DNA of 64,000 nt from Scytonema sp. UIC 10036 (GCF_009725235.1 NZ_WJFC01000002.1:1-64000); one strand, 5' to 3'. Counted from the stretch's first letter, positions 27,021 to 36,039 are shown. Numbers and translations are program-made. The notes: generated by a model not told the origin, from the sequence alone.

Positions 27021-27779
27021 TGGGCTTTGCCCAATCGCCTAGCGCGCTCTGTACCTCAACAAGCTCCGCTTATTGAGGCAGATACGGGCGATCGCTAGAT
27101 GAATTAGAAAGTTTTATTGGCTAAAAAACAAAATTTTGTTGTAGACAGTACTCAGCAAGAGCGCTCCAGGCATTATGCTTACGTTTTAGACAATATAAGA
27201 ACCCTAAATCATCGCTAAACAATGATGATTTTTTAGTGTGCATAATGCTCACTTTTAGGAGATTTGTAGGCATTACTTAAAAATTTCACAAATCAGATAG
27301 GACTACTATAGAAGTGCAAGACATTCAAACGCTTGTGGAGAACCATCAAGCGTTGAAAATGCTTTTAGTGCATTGCTGCTCGCTATGTTGTCTTTACCTT
27401 ATTAATCAATGAAGCTAGACAGATAGTGAGTAAGACGTACATGGATTGAGTGTAAGGATAAAATACCCGGCTCAGTCATTATCTAACTCAAATACACTCC
27501 CAGATTATTTACCACTTTAAATCTAAGGAGAGGCTCAAACTATCAATTCGTCGTCTCTGGCATAATTTACAATATGTTATTCTTTCTGTCCGTCTATGAA
27601 CCATCCTTTCATTCAGCAGCATTAAATTATTTTTTCGCTATTTTAATTGCAGTGTAATGGGATGTTTTTACAAATAAAAATGTGGCAAGATGGCATCCTT
27701 AAAATTGCTTTTTTTAGCTAGATTATTTATAACAACCGATAAAGGGTGTTTCAAATAAAAAATCACAAGGAGAAATACA
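27021..27779. other. Gene-free region upstream of the GG-leader peptide cluster
   Basis: No ORF supported on either strand. It contains palindromes around GCATTATGC (27172) and GCATAATGC (27240) and an ATGATTTTTTAG hairpin between them. It must include the cluster promoter. AATCACAAGGAG just before 27780 is the ribosome site of the first precursor. Confidence 0.35.
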
Positions 27780-28082
27780 ATGTCACACGAATTTTTGGTG
27801 GATTTAACTGAAGAGCAGCAGGAACTTGTTTCTGGAGGCGGAAAACTAGACACGCTTAATGAGTTAAATTACACTAACTTCGAAAATCAATTAGTGGATT
27901 TTCAGAAGGATATCACTTCTAGTAGAAATGGCTCTAGCGTTCGCAAGAGATTATCGACTGACTTTGTATTCACCGAAGCTTACGATGATCTCAAGCTAGG
28001 CTTTGAGGCACCAGGACGGGTCACTGGTATCGGTGGCGATGACGTTACTGGTGACGCTGAGGCGACGGCTGACATTGTCTAG
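27780..28082 (+). CDS. GG-leader peptide precursor 1 (bacteriocin-like)
   Basis: A 100-residue secreted-peptide precursor. The leader FLVDLTEEQQELVSGG ends in the double glycine recognised by C39 peptidase exporters; cleavage after Gly19-20 releases an acidic core of about 80 residues rich in Asp and Thr and without Cys. The same leader type (LLVDLSEEQQETVAGG, LLTDLSEQEQQAVTGG) recurs in the precursors at 28980 and 33206. These are typical of cyanobacterial CTB-type putative bacteriocins. A good SD (AAGGAG) stands before the ATG. The exporter genes lie 2 kb downstream on the same strand. Biological activity is unknown. Confidence 0.85.
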   Translation: MSHEFLVDLTEEQQELVSGGGKLDTLNELNYTNFENQLVDFQKDITSSRNGSSVRKRLSTDFVFTEAYDDLKLGFEAPGRVTGIGGDDVTGDAEATADIV

Positions 28083-28273
28083 TAAGCTTTAGGCTGAGTC
28101 ATGAGGTTGGCTAATTAATTCAACCAACAGCACAAACTCCCTTGCAACGAATTCCAGAGCTTTCCTAGAAGTTCTTACTTGGCATGACCTAATTTTTTAG
28201 CTCTATGCCTAAGTAAGAGATTAGCAAGGAAGTAATACTCTGGAATTCTTAACGGGAGGGGAAGGAAACTTGT

Positions 28274-28420
28274 ATGACTTGCTCAAATCAAAAAGAGAGT
28301 TTATACAAGCTTCTCTGGTCGTCTTCCATTAAAGCTGGAGAGTCAAAAGCGGGCATGCATAACGGTGCTCTATGCTCAATTGAAAGCATACTCATTAACT
28401 CCGCAGGAGGAAAAATATGA
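28274..28420 (+). CDS. Possible 48-residue ORF coupled to precursor 2
   Basis: ATG at 28274 follows GGAGGGGAAGGAAAC, a very strong ribosome site. The frame (KESLYKLLWSSSIKAGESKA and ending INSAGGKI) stops in an ATGATG overlap with the precursor 2 start. No homology recognised, and no double-glycine leader unless AGG near its end counts. It could be a leader ORF setting translation of precursor 2, or chance. Confidence 0.35.
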   Translation: MTCSNQKESLYKLLWSSSIKAGESKAGMHNGALCSIESILINSAGGKI

Positions 28421-28737
28421 TGAGATTAAAAGACATTCCTCTACTGCTAGAAGAACTCACAGATGACTCCGCCGCTGCTATATCGGGCGGGTTATCTATA
28501 GGGAGGTTGCGGCCACTATCCAGCCTTCCCTTGATTGGGCAAGGGGTAAATGGGTTCCTGAACAGAGGTGGGAATCAGACGGGAACTAGTGGGAATGAGA
28601 CCGGAACGAGTGGGAATGAGACCGGAACGAATAGCCCCGAAGCATTCCTCCTGGAGGTCAGCGAAGCAAAACAGCTAGCCAGCGAGGAAAAAGACCTAGC
28701 CAAGGAATTGGTCGAAATCATCGAGGAGGAATTATAG
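28417..28737 (+). CDS. GG-leader peptide precursor 2 with glycine/threonine repeats
   Basis: A 106-residue precursor. Its leader (LKDIPLLLEELTDDSAAAIS-GG) ends in a double glycine near residue 27 but differs from the leader of precursors 1, 3 and 4. The core begins LSIGRLRPLSSLPLIGQG, then has three copies of a seven-residue unit GNETGTS (nucleotide period 21, about 28571-28634). It ends in a strongly acidic helix (ASEEKDLAKELVEIIEEEL). AGGAGG precedes the ATG pair at 28417/28420. Probably processed and exported by the downstream C39 transporter. Confidence 0.75.
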   Translation: MMRLKDIPLLLEELTDDSAAAISGGLSIGRLRPLSSLPLIGQGVNGFLNRGGNQTGTSGNETGTSGNETGTNSPEAFLLEVSEAKQLASEEKDLAKELVEIIEEEL

Positions 28738-28789
28738 GGATAGGACCGAAGCCTAGGGGCTATACAAACATAGACGCCGGAGGCGGTGA

Positions 28790-28920
28790 GACAGCGCTCT
28801 TTGGAGGGTTTTCCAAACTCACAGCGACTGCGTAAGCGCAAAGCGTGCCGCAGGCATACGCGCAGCGTGACCGAAGGTCTTACCCGAAGGGCTTCCCGGA
28901 GGGTATTACCTACACGCTCT
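28790..28920. repeat. REP-like GC-rich palindrome cluster
   Basis: GCGTAAGCGCAAAGCGTGCC, GCAGGCATACGCGCAGCGTG and GGTCTTACCCGAAGGGCTTC are overlapping inverted repeats of a common cyanobacterial type. Non-coding; they separate precursor genes 2 and 3. Confidence 0.6.
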
Positions 28921-28979
28921 ATACAAAAAAGGAGTTACACAACCAATTTAGTATAAGTAATAACCAGTGAGGTATAAAT

Positions 28980-29258
28980 ATGGCCTTTCTCTCATACTCA
29001 GAGTTGCTGGTGGATTTATCTGAGGAGCAACAGGAGACTGTAGCGGGTGGCGAATCCAATTCCTACGTGACTGAACACCGATATACTAACGAAGTCAACT
29101 TTGCAGACCATAGCAAAGAAGAAAATGGCGTAAACAATGGCACAGAAGGTGGAGATAATAGCACAGAAGAACCCGATGATCCTTTTGATAGTGATGACTT
29201 GATGCCTCTTGTTCCTCTGGGTTCCTTAAGGTCTCCCCTGCGTTTCCGCCTAAGATAA
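28980..29258 (+). CDS. GG-leader peptide precursor 3
   Basis: A 92-residue precursor with leader ELLVDLSEEQQETVAGG, cleaved after residue ~24. The core of about 68 residues starts polar and acidic (GTEGGDNSTEEPDDPFDSDD) and ends basic and proline/leucine-rich (LVPLGSLRSPLRFRLR), a charge asymmetry often seen in membrane-active or receptor-binding peptides. No Cys. Same leader family as precursors 1 and 4, so likely the same exporter. Confidence 0.8.
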   Translation: MAFLSYSELLVDLSEEQQETVAGGESNSYVTEHRYTNEVNFADHSKEENGVNNGTEGGDNSTEEPDDPFDSDDLMPLVPLGSLRSPLRFRLR

Positions 29259-29439
29259 GGATGGAAGGATAAGTCAAAACTATAGCCTCTCCTTTGATCT
29301 TTCATCTCATTTTAAAGAGGAGGCTCACATTACATATCTGGGCAAATTCATTTGAAACCCTTTTAATAGGTGGACTGAAATCAAATTTCTGGAGAGGTTT
29401 ATTTTTTTGTCCGTTTACAGCCCCCGTCAACCCCTAAGC

Positions 29440-29630
29440 CCTATGCTTAGATCCTAAGCCTGCGGGCACGCTACGCGTTGGCGTAAGGTCTGCCAAGCGT
29501 GTAAGCTCCTCGCTGCGCGTGCCTCGCGGAGCGTGTCCCGCAAGGGACTCAGCCTGTCTGTAGGACTTACGGACACCGTGCGCGTTAAGCTCCTCCTAAA
29601 GGAGGCACGGCACGCTGCAGGTATAGGGCA
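29440..29630. repeat. REP-like repeat cluster before the exporter genes
   Basis: A run of GC-rich palindromes (GGGCACGCTACGCGTTGGCG, GCGTGCCTCGCGGAGCGTG, CGCTGCAGG) fills most of the 430-nt gap between precursor 3 and the HlyD gene. It could form strong RNA structure that keeps exporter expression lower than precursor expression. Confidence 0.6.
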
Positions 29631-29691
29631 TACTTTGAATTTTGAATGTTTGAGGAGCGAGGGTCATTGTCAATTTTAAGATTTTGTAGCC

Positions 29692-31002
29692 ATGCTGAGT
29701 ACACCTGATCCAGACCAACTCAATCTCGTTCAAGGCGACGAGTTTCTCCCCCTTATTAGTCCCTGGACAACAATAGGGACAATGTTTCTGGTTAGCATAT
29801 TTAGTGGAGCGGTTGCTCTGGGTGGCGTTCTCAAGTACAACGCCACGGTAAAAGTCCCTGCGACTATCCGTCCGACGGGAGAATTGCGAATCGCTCAGGC
29901 TACAACTGAGGGAATAGTCACAAGCATTAAAGTGAAAGCGAACCAAGTTGTCAGGAAGGGCGAGCAGATCGCCTCTATTGACAATTCTCAACTCCAAACC
30001 AGAAAGAAACAACTGCAAGGAAATATCCAGCACAACCGCTTACAATTTGCTCAAATCGATGCTCAGTTCAATGCCCTCGATAATCAGATAGCCGCTGAAA
30101 AAATATTAATGAACCGCAGCATTGCCGCTGCTGAAGCTGACCTTGTTCTCCACCAAGAGGACTATCAAGACAAGCAAATCACAACTTCCGCACAAGTGCA
30201 AGCAGTGGAAGCCTCTTTAGCGCTGGCAAAGGAGGAGATGAAGCGATATCAGCAATTGGCTAACACTGGTGCTATTGCTGAACTACAAGTCAAGGAGAAA
30301 GAACAAGCATTCAAAGCGTCTGAAGCGAAACTCAAAGAAGCTCAAGCAAGCCTCAATCCAAGTAATGCATCAGTAACAATAGCGACTGAGCGCATTGCCC
30401 AAGAAAGGGCACGAGGTTTGGCAACCCTAGCTGCATTGCACAAAGAACGAGAGAACCTGCTTCAGCGTCAAATTGAAATTCAAAACTCTCTGGGGCGCGA
30501 TGTGAAAGAACTCCAACAAATAGAAATTGAACTTAGTAAGACATTTATTCTTGCCCCAATTAATGGCACAATCCTCAAATTGGAGCTGCGAAACGCAAGT
30601 CAGGTGGTACAACCAGGAGAAGCTATTGCTTATATTGCACCTATGAATGCCCCTTTGCAGATTAAGGCTAATGTGGAGGCTAAAGATATTGACAAAGTGA
30701 AACCAGGACAAAAGGTCCAGATGCAGGTGTCTGCTTGTCCGTATCCAGACTATGGCACGCTCAAAGGTACAGTCACCACAGTCGCACCAGATGCCCTGCC
30801 AGCGGCAGGTAACGAGACGGAAGCACGCGCCTCACGTGCCTCTTATGAGGTAATAATTCAACCCGAAACTCGGTTTGTAGGAAATGAAGATCATCAGTGT
30901 CTTCTTCAACCTGGGATGGAGGGTACAGCTGATATTATTTCACGCTCTGAAACGGTGCTTAAATTCATTCTCAGAAAAGCAAGATTATTAACAGATTTGT
31001 AA
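29692..31002 (+). CDS. HlyD-family membrane fusion protein of the peptide exporter
   Basis: A periplasmic adaptor joining the inner-membrane C39 ABC exporter to an outer-membrane channel. 436 residues: a short cytoplasmic N-terminus, one membrane segment at about 25-48 (TIGTMFLVSIFSGAVALGGV), a split biotinyl-lipoyl domain (TEGIVTSIKVKANQVVRKGE and SKTFILAPINGTILKLELRN), a long alpha-helical hairpin at about 95-265 (EKEQAFKASEAKLKEAQASL), and a beta-barrel C-terminal part (VKPGQKVQMQVSACPYPDYG). The exporter gene starts 18 nt after the stop, so they form an operon. Confidence 0.93.
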   Translation: MLSTPDPDQLNLVQGDEFLPLISPWTTIGTMFLVSIFSGAVALGGVLKYNATVKVPATIRPTGELRIAQATTEGIVTSIKVKANQVVRKGEQIASIDNSQLQTRKKQLQGNIQHNRLQFAQIDAQFNALDNQIAAEKILMNRSIAAAEADLVLHQEDYQDKQITTSAQVQAVEASLALAKEEMKRYQQLANTGAIAELQVKEKEQAFKASEAKLKEAQASLNPSNASVTIATERIAQERARGLATLAALHKERENLLQRQIEIQNSLGRDVKELQQIEIELSKTFILAPINGTILKLELRNASQVVQPGEAIAYIAPMNAPLQIKANVEAKDIDKVKPGQKVQMQVSACPYPDYGTLKGTVTTVAPDALPAAGNETEARASRASYEVIIQPETRFVGNEDHQCLLQPGMEGTADIISRSETVLKFILRKARLLTDL

Positions 31003-31019
31003 TTTAATCAAAAATCACT

Positions 31020-33188
31020 ATGGTTAATCTACTCAAACGTCGTAAAGGTTATCAATGTGTTTTACAAGCAAGCGAGGAAGATTGTGGGGCAGCTTGCCTA
31101 GCTTCAATTTCCAGACATTATGGACGGATTTTGAGCATCACTCGCAGTCGCGAAGCAGTAGGAACTGGGCAATTAGGGACAACACTGCTGGGTCTGAAGC
31201 GTGGCTCTGAAACCCTAGGTTTCAATGCCCGGTCAGTTAAAGCCTCACAGGAGGTCGTAGACAAAATCAAAGAAATCCCTTTGCCTGCGGTTATTCATTG
31301 GAAGGGCTATCACTGGGTTGTTTTATACGGGAAGCGGGGCAGGAAATATGTCATTGCAGATCCAGCAGCGGGCATCCGTTATCTTGACAAACGCGAGTTA
31401 ACGGCAGGTTGGAATGGCATCATGCTCTTGTTGCAACCAGGTTCAGAGGAGTTTTTTGAGCAGTTCCAAGAAGATTCTGTTAGTGGCTTCGGTCGCTTTT
31501 TTAGGCGCGTCTGGCCTTATCACATATTGCTGGCGCAAGCTTTTGTCATCAACATTGTCCTGGGCTTACTCTCCCTCGGTAGCCCTTTTTTGGTTCAAAT
31601 TCTCACAGATGAGGTACTTGTTCGGGGGGATATTGAGTTGCTTACCGTTGTGATCGCTGCCGTTGTTGTCATGACCTTGTTTAGTACTACCCTACAAGTA
31701 CTGCAAACTATTATGATTGCTCACTTTAGTCAACGGCTACAGTTAGGGCTAGTCTTGGAATTTGGGCGAAAACTCTTACACCTGCCTTTGAATTACTACG
31801 AAGCTCGTCGCAGCGGCGAAATCACCAGCCGCCTACGCGATATCAATGAAATTAACCAGTTGGTCTCTCAGGTTGTTGTTCGTTTGCCCAGCCAGTTTTT
31901 TGTGGCAGTCATTTCTTTTTGCTTCATGCTGTTTTATAGCTGGAAGTTAACACTAGCGGTCATGTTGATCGGGACGATAATGACCCTGGCAACCTTGCCG
32001 TTCTTGCCGATTCTGCAACAAAAAACGCGCAGCCTCTTAGTCTTAGCAGCCGAAAATCAAGGGGTACTGGTCGAAACGTTTAAAGGCGCAATGGTGATGA
32101 AAACCACGGGGGCTGCTCCCCAATTTTGGGATGAATTTCAAAGTCGCTTCGGTCGTCTGGCGAATCTGACGTTCAGTACCATCAAAATCGGCATTGTTAA
32201 TGGCACTTTTACGCACCTTGTTGGCAGTATCGGCGGCATTAGTTTACTCGGATTAGGGAGCATACTGGTGATAAGCAATGAACTAACCATCGGTCAAGTG
32301 CTAGCCTTTAACGCCATGCAGGGTAATGTTCTGGGCTTACTTGGCTTGTTACTCGGCTTATCGGATGAATATTTTCGCTCCCAAACGGCAATCACTCGTC
32401 TGGTAGAAGTGATCGACGCTACGCCGGAAGCAGTCGGGGATGCCCAAAAACCGTTTGCCGAAATTCCTGGCGATGCTGACATTTGTTGTACTAATCTCAA
32501 CTTTCACCATACGGGTAGAGTTGACTTACTAGAAAATTTTTCCGTCACTCTGCCTGGAGGAAAAGTGATTACACTGATCGGACAATCCGGCTGTGGCAAA
32601 AGCACTCTGGCAAAGCTGATCGGTGGCTTATATGAGCCGCAGTCGGGGAATATTCGCATTGGTGATTATAACTTGCAAGATATTTCTCTCGATTGCCTGC
32701 GACAACAAGTGGTACTCGTACCTCAAGAACCTCACTTCTGGAGTCGCTCGATTATAGAGAACTTCCGCTTAGGAAATCCCTACGTTCCATTTGAGCAGAT
32801 CGTTAAAGTTTGCAAAATTGCCGATGCCGATGAATTTATCAGTCAGCTCCCGAATAAGTATCAAACCGTCTTAGGGGAATTTGGGGCGAATCTTTCTGGC
32901 GGTCAGCGGCAACGACTGGCGATCGCCAGAGCCATTGTCAACGACCCGTCGGTACTGATCTTGGATGAATCGACAGCTGGACTCGATCCAGTGAGTGAAT
33001 CCCAAGTGCTGGAGCGGCTGTTGAATTACCGCAAAAACAAAACCACAATTATGATTACCCACCGCCCTAGCGTGATCAAACGAGCCGATTGGGTTGTGCT
33101 ACTGGATAAAGGCCAGTTGAAAATCCAAGGTTCTCTATCAGATTTGTATTCTATCCCTGGAGACCACTTAAAGTTTTTATCAGCTTAA
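31020..33188 (+). CDS. C39 peptidase-containing ABC exporter (PCAT)
   Basis: Cuts GG leaders and exports the core peptides. 722 residues. N-terminal C39 peptidase at about 10-140: catalytic Cys22 in SEEDCGAACLASISRHYG, His near 98 in KGYHWVVLY and Asp in IADPA. Six membrane segments lie at about 165-450. The nucleotide-binding domain has Walker A IGQSGCGKST (about 520), Q-loop VPQEPH, signature LSGGQRQR, Walker B VLILDES and H-loop ITHRPS. All catalytic residues are present. It lies between HlyD and precursor 4. At 722 residues it is much shorter than HetC (over 1000), so it is not HetC despite the nearby HetP-like gene. Confidence 0.96.
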   Translation: MVNLLKRRKGYQCVLQASEEDCGAACLASISRHYGRILSITRSREAVGTGQLGTTLLGLKRGSETLGFNARSVKASQEVVDKIKEIPLPAVIHWKGYHWVVLYGKRGRKYVIADPAAGIRYLDKRELTAGWNGIMLLLQPGSEEFFEQFQEDSVSGFGRFFRRVWPYHILLAQAFVINIVLGLLSLGSPFLVQILTDEVLVRGDIELLTVVIAAVVVMTLFSTTLQVLQTIMIAHFSQRLQLGLVLEFGRKLLHLPLNYYEARRSGEITSRLRDINEINQLVSQVVVRLPSQFFVAVISFCFMLFYSWKLTLAVMLIGTIMTLATLPFLPILQQKTRSLLVLAAENQGVLVETFKGAMVMKTTGAAPQFWDEFQSRFGRLANLTFSTIKIGIVNGTFTHLVGSIGGISLLGLGSILVISNELTIGQVLAFNAMQGNVLGLLGLLLGLSDEYFRSQTAITRLVEVIDATPEAVGDAQKPFAEIPGDADICCTNLNFHHTGRVDLLENFSVTLPGGKVITLIGQSGCGKSTLAKLIGGLYEPQSGNIRIGDYNLQDISLDCLRQQVVLVPQEPHFWSRSIIENFRLGNPYVPFEQIVKVCKIADADEFISQLPNKYQTVLGEFGANLSGGQRQRLAIARAIVNDPSVLILDESTAGLDPVSESQVLERLLNYRKNKTTIMITHRPSVIKRADWVVLLDKGQLKIQGSLSDLYSIPGDHLKFLSA

Positions 33189-33205
33189 CAAAATAAAGAT
33201 AAGGT

Positions 33206-33541
33206 ATGACTATGTCTGAGCATATCAAAACTACAGATACCGAACTGCTCACAGATTTGTCCGAGCAGGAACAACAGGCAGTGACTGGCGGAGTTTCACT
33301 AGATGATTTTGCTTATTTTTTCTTCCAACAGACAGCTATAGAATCTTTCGCAGATGATCAAACCACTCTTTCAGCAAATCGAGGAAATCCTAAAGTTTCT
33401 TCCTCGTCAAGAACTGGATATAAGTCATTCCAAACCACCCTTGCATTTAGTGTGCCTGTTTCTAGTAAACGTAAGTCGCGACGGCGTACAAATATGTTGA
33501 TAGGGAGTCTTTTCAACTTTCTTCAAAACTTTATTTTTTAG
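33206..33541 (+). CDS. GG-leader peptide precursor 4
   Basis: A 111-residue precursor placed directly after its exporter (17-nt gap) and 4 nt before the foldase gene. Leader ELLTDLSEQEQQAVTGG ends near residue 29. The core is Ser/Thr-rich and becomes basic and hydrophobic at the end (SSKRKSRRRTNMLIGSLFNF), suggesting membrane interaction. An ATG at 33212 has better spacing to AAGG than 33206 and may be the true start. Confidence 0.8.
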   Translation: MTMSEHIKTTDTELLTDLSEQEQQAVTGGVSLDDFAYFFFQQTAIESFADDQTTLSANRGNPKVSSSSRTGYKSFQTTLAFSVPVSSKRKSRRRTNMLIGSLFNFLQNFIF

Positions 33542-33545
33542 AGTA

Positions 33546-34334
33546 ATGTTGCATTTATTTTTACATCAAAAAAGCGATATTGTTAATTTTTCAGGTGTCT
33601 CTCTTGAGTCAGTTGAGCTTATTAGTTTTTTGCTAAGAAATTTGCACTTCAAAAATGTGTGTCAGAAGATTTTATCGCAAATAATTATTAACAAAACTGC
33701 TCAGGAAAGGGGGATAACTGTAACACCTGAGGAAGTTGATATTAAGGCAATTCGGTTGCGGGATGAACAGCGTCGAGAGAACCTAGCCAATACACAAGCA
33801 TGGCTAGCTGTAGAGGATTGGAAGGCTGGGATTCGGGATTGCCTTCTGGCTCAAAAATTAGCTGAGTCTTTATTTCCCACAAAAATAGAAAACTTTTTTG
33901 ATCAAAATCGCCCTCATTCTGACCAAGTCATACTCTATCAAATTATTGTTCCCTACGAGAGAGTTGCCCACGATATCCTCTATAAAATTGAAGAGGAAGA
34001 AATCAGTTTTTATGAGGCTGCTCACTTTTATGACATTGATGAGAGACGTCGGTACCACTGCGGTTATAAAGGCAAGCTTTACCGTTGGCACTTAAAACCA
34101 GACAAAGCAGCTGTTGTGTTTAGTGCTAATACAGGAGAGTTAATTGATCCAATGACAACAAAACAAGGAAGCCATATATTAATAGTTGAAGAATTCATCC
34201 CAGATCAATTAACTCCCCAAAGGTATCAAGGAATCCTGAATCAGATGTTTAAAGAGTGGATAGAAAATCAAGTGGATAGGACTTGCTCATTGACAGAAAA
34301 AATCAAGTATGCAGTATTGATTTTAAGGCATTAA
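33546..34334 (+). CDS. SurA/PpiC-like foldase of the peptide cluster
   Basis: 262 residues resembling the SurA N-terminal plus parvulin-type peptidyl-prolyl isomerase proteins that accompany cyanobacterial HlyD/PCAT clusters. The helical N-terminal part includes QIIINKTAQERGITVTPEEV and KIENFFDQNR. The C-terminal part matches a degenerate rotamase domain: YQIIVPYERVAHDILYKIEE, YEAAHFYDID, and KQGSHILIVEEFIPDQLT, with GELIDPMTTKQGSHI as the usual PpiC ending. No signal peptide, so it probably acts on precursors in the cytoplasm. The gene overlaps the TPR gene by 52 nt. Confidence 0.75.
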   Translation: MLHLFLHQKSDIVNFSGVSLESVELISFLLRNLHFKNVCQKILSQIIINKTAQERGITVTPEEVDIKAIRLRDEQRRENLANTQAWLAVEDWKAGIRDCLLAQKLAESLFPTKIENFFDQNRPHSDQVILYQIIVPYERVAHDILYKIEEEEISFYEAAHFYDIDERRRYHCGYKGKLYRWHLKPDKAAVVFSANTGELIDPMTTKQGSHILIVEEFIPDQLTPQRYQGILNQMFKEWIENQVDRTCSLTEKIKYAVLILRH

Positions 34335-34717
34335 AGCTTGATGTTTCCACTATTACTGGACTAATTCAGAATGTAGCCCAAAATACGGCTTCAAGGTTAA
34401 CTAGCGACATTGGAACAACCAACCTTGAAACAGCTCATAATGCCTTTGATCGAGGTCTCATATTGAGTAACCAAGGTGACTTTGCTGGTGCTGAGAAGGC
34501 TTTTACCGAAGTTATTCAGATTGTTCCGGAGGCTGCTGAAGCACATTTTAACTTAGGCATTGTATTGCTTCAGCTAAACAGAAAGATGGAGGGAATTGGT
34601 CATATCCAGCAAGCGAGAGATCTGAGCCGTTCTCACGGTGATTTTGAGGCAACAAAAAATCTCGCTCGACTTCTCCAACAGCTAGAAGCATTTGCTAGGG
34701 GCGAGCTTTCAAACTGA
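34283..34717 (+). CDS. TPR-repeat protein of the peptide cluster
   Basis: 144 residues; the C-terminal 90 form two tetratricopeptide repeats (AHNAFDRGLILSNQGDFAGA, EAHFNLGIVLLQLNRKMEGI), a protein-protein interaction fold. The only usable start in frame is TTG 34283, inside the foldase gene, implying translational coupling by overlap. Last gene of the exporter operon. It may dock precursors or exporter parts; this is inferred from position alone. Confidence 0.7.
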   Translation: MLIDRKNQVCSIDFKALKLDVSTITGLIQNVAQNTASRLTSDIGTTNLETAHNAFDRGLILSNQGDFAGAEKAFTEVIQIVPEAAEAHFNLGIVLLQLNRKMEGIGHIQQARDLSRSHGDFEATKNLARLLQQLEAFARGELSN

Positions 34718-34832
34718 TTGGAAGGGTACTGTTAGCGATAACGTAACGCACCAAAACGACAATGGGCAATGCGTTACGCTACGCTAACACATCCTACGAT
34801 CGCTAATGAAAAACGAAAACCATTTAGAAATT

Positions 34833-35051
34833 TCATGATTGATTTAGTGAGTCAATATCTACTTCGGAAAGCCAGATCATGGTTTCATATCCTATCCTAC
34901 CCACTTCTAGCTCTGGCTCCATCTCCATCTCTACTAAATAATTCCAAGTTCCTGACTGAAGTTGATAGTCACGAATGATGCCAGTTCCACCCACAAAACG
35001 AATTGTTTGACCTTTATGAAACATTGGTTTAGCTACACAATTAACGCGCAT
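34833..35051 (-). CDS. Small conserved-looking protein of unknown function
   Basis: 72 residues with alternating hydrophobic strands (KGQTIRFVGGTGIIRDYQ, TWNYLVEMEM, IGYETMIWLSEVDID), suggesting a small SH3-like beta-barrel. No signal peptide. It lies convergent to the TPR gene and upstream of nothing obvious. No function assigned. Confidence 0.6.
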   Translation of the reverse strand: MRVNCVAKPMFHKGQTIRFVGGTGIIRDYQLQSGTWNYLVEMEMEPELEVGRIGYETMIWLSEVDIDSLNQS

Positions 35052-35140
35052 GGTTTGATGTTCTCCAAAAGACGTGATTACTACAGTGTTTTGACCAAAT
35101 AAACAACAATTACTGACTTATAGATGAGTTAGCAGCCGCC

Positions 35141-36016
35141 TCAATCGAGGCTGCGTTCAGATAACCAATTTAGAATCAGTCCTGCAATAACGCCGATGGT
35201 GAGTACACCTAAAATACCCAGTATTCCTGCAAGAAGCTTTCCTAGCCCGGTTACAGGTGTGATGTCACCATACCCGATTGCCACGGCTGTAACGACCGCC
35301 CAATATAACCCATCGAGGTACGAGAGGAATTGTTGTGGCTGGCTCTGAAATATAGACTGAGCCGATCGCCCAATGTGTTGTTGAAGTGCTTCATTTTCAG
35401 CGTGAATAAATAGAAGGGGAAAGACAACCCCAATCAGTACAATTTGGAAGACGAGATAAGTGTAGAGACAGCGGCGATTTTGATTGACTCGTCGCATTTC
35501 ATAAAGGTAAGTGCGGTTTTTAAGCCGACGGAGTTCTGCATCGGTCATCGATGGAGACGTGGGTGCTAACTTTAACAGCCGAAACATCTTCTCGTGTGCC
35601 CCTCGCCGCTCATACTGCTGCAATGCGTAACGCAACAGGATTTCTTCTAGACAATGGACATGCTTTGCCATTGAATCGCTGTGAAAGCGAACGCTGTAAA
35701 GCAATTCACAATAATTGATCACTGCTTCCGGCGTTTCCCACTCTAACTCCGCAAAATCTTCTGATTCAATGCGATCGGCCAAAAATTGGGAAAACCGCTC
35801 TTCCCGAATGATTTCTGGTGCGTATTCCAGTGTCAGCAAAAAGGTTTTACGGATAGTTTGTGCAGTTTTTGTGTCCGCAAGAGTCAGGTCATCATACCAG
35901 TCGAGCAGTTGGTCTAATTGTTTGATGCGCTCTTGCGTACTAATCTTTTGACGGTTGCGACTCATCAAGCTCGCTATGATTTTCTTCTTTCGAGCAGTTT
36001 TAGGTATTTGAAGCAT
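35141..36016 (-). CDS. Two-TM potassium channel with large N-terminal domain
   Basis: 291 residues. About 190 cytosolic helical residues are followed by a first membrane helix (YTYLVFQIVLIGVVFPLLFI), a pore helix and selectivity filter TAVAIGYGDITP (TxxxxGYGD signature, about 245-256), and a second helix (LLAGILGILGVLTIGVIAG). This is a KcsA-like pore; the N-terminal domain is unrecognised and could gate it. Last gene of an apparent minus-strand operon (stress protein, AI-2E transporter, channel), beginning 23 nt after the AI-2E stop and presumably under stress-motif copy E. Confidence 0.88.
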   Translation of the reverse strand: MLQIPKTARKKKIIASLMSRNRQKISTQERIKQLDQLLDWYDDLTLADTKTAQTIRKTFLLTLEYAPEIIREERFSQFLADRIESEDFAELEWETPEAVINYCELLYSVRFHSDSMAKHVHCLEEILLRYALQQYERRGAHEKMFRLLKLAPTSPSMTDAELRRLKNRTYLYEMRRVNQNRRCLYTYLVFQIVLIGVVFPLLFIHAENEALQQHIGRSAQSIFQSQPQQFLSYLDGLYWAVVTAVAIGYGDITPVTGLGKLLAGILGILGVLTIGVIAGLILNWLSERSLD

Positions 36017-36039
36017 TACTCATCAAACTTGTTTTTCCT

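Noticed and set aside
31020..33188. The C39 ABC exporter as HetC, because a HetP-like gene lies upstream
   Set aside because: HetC is over 1000 residues with an extra N-terminal domain; this protein is 722 residues and belongs with HlyD and GG-leader precursor genes.
27780..34717. Lanthipeptide, cyanobactin or thiopeptide cluster
   Set aside because: No LanM, LanB, YcaO or radical SAM enzyme is present and the cores lack Cys; only export and folding genes accompany the precursors.
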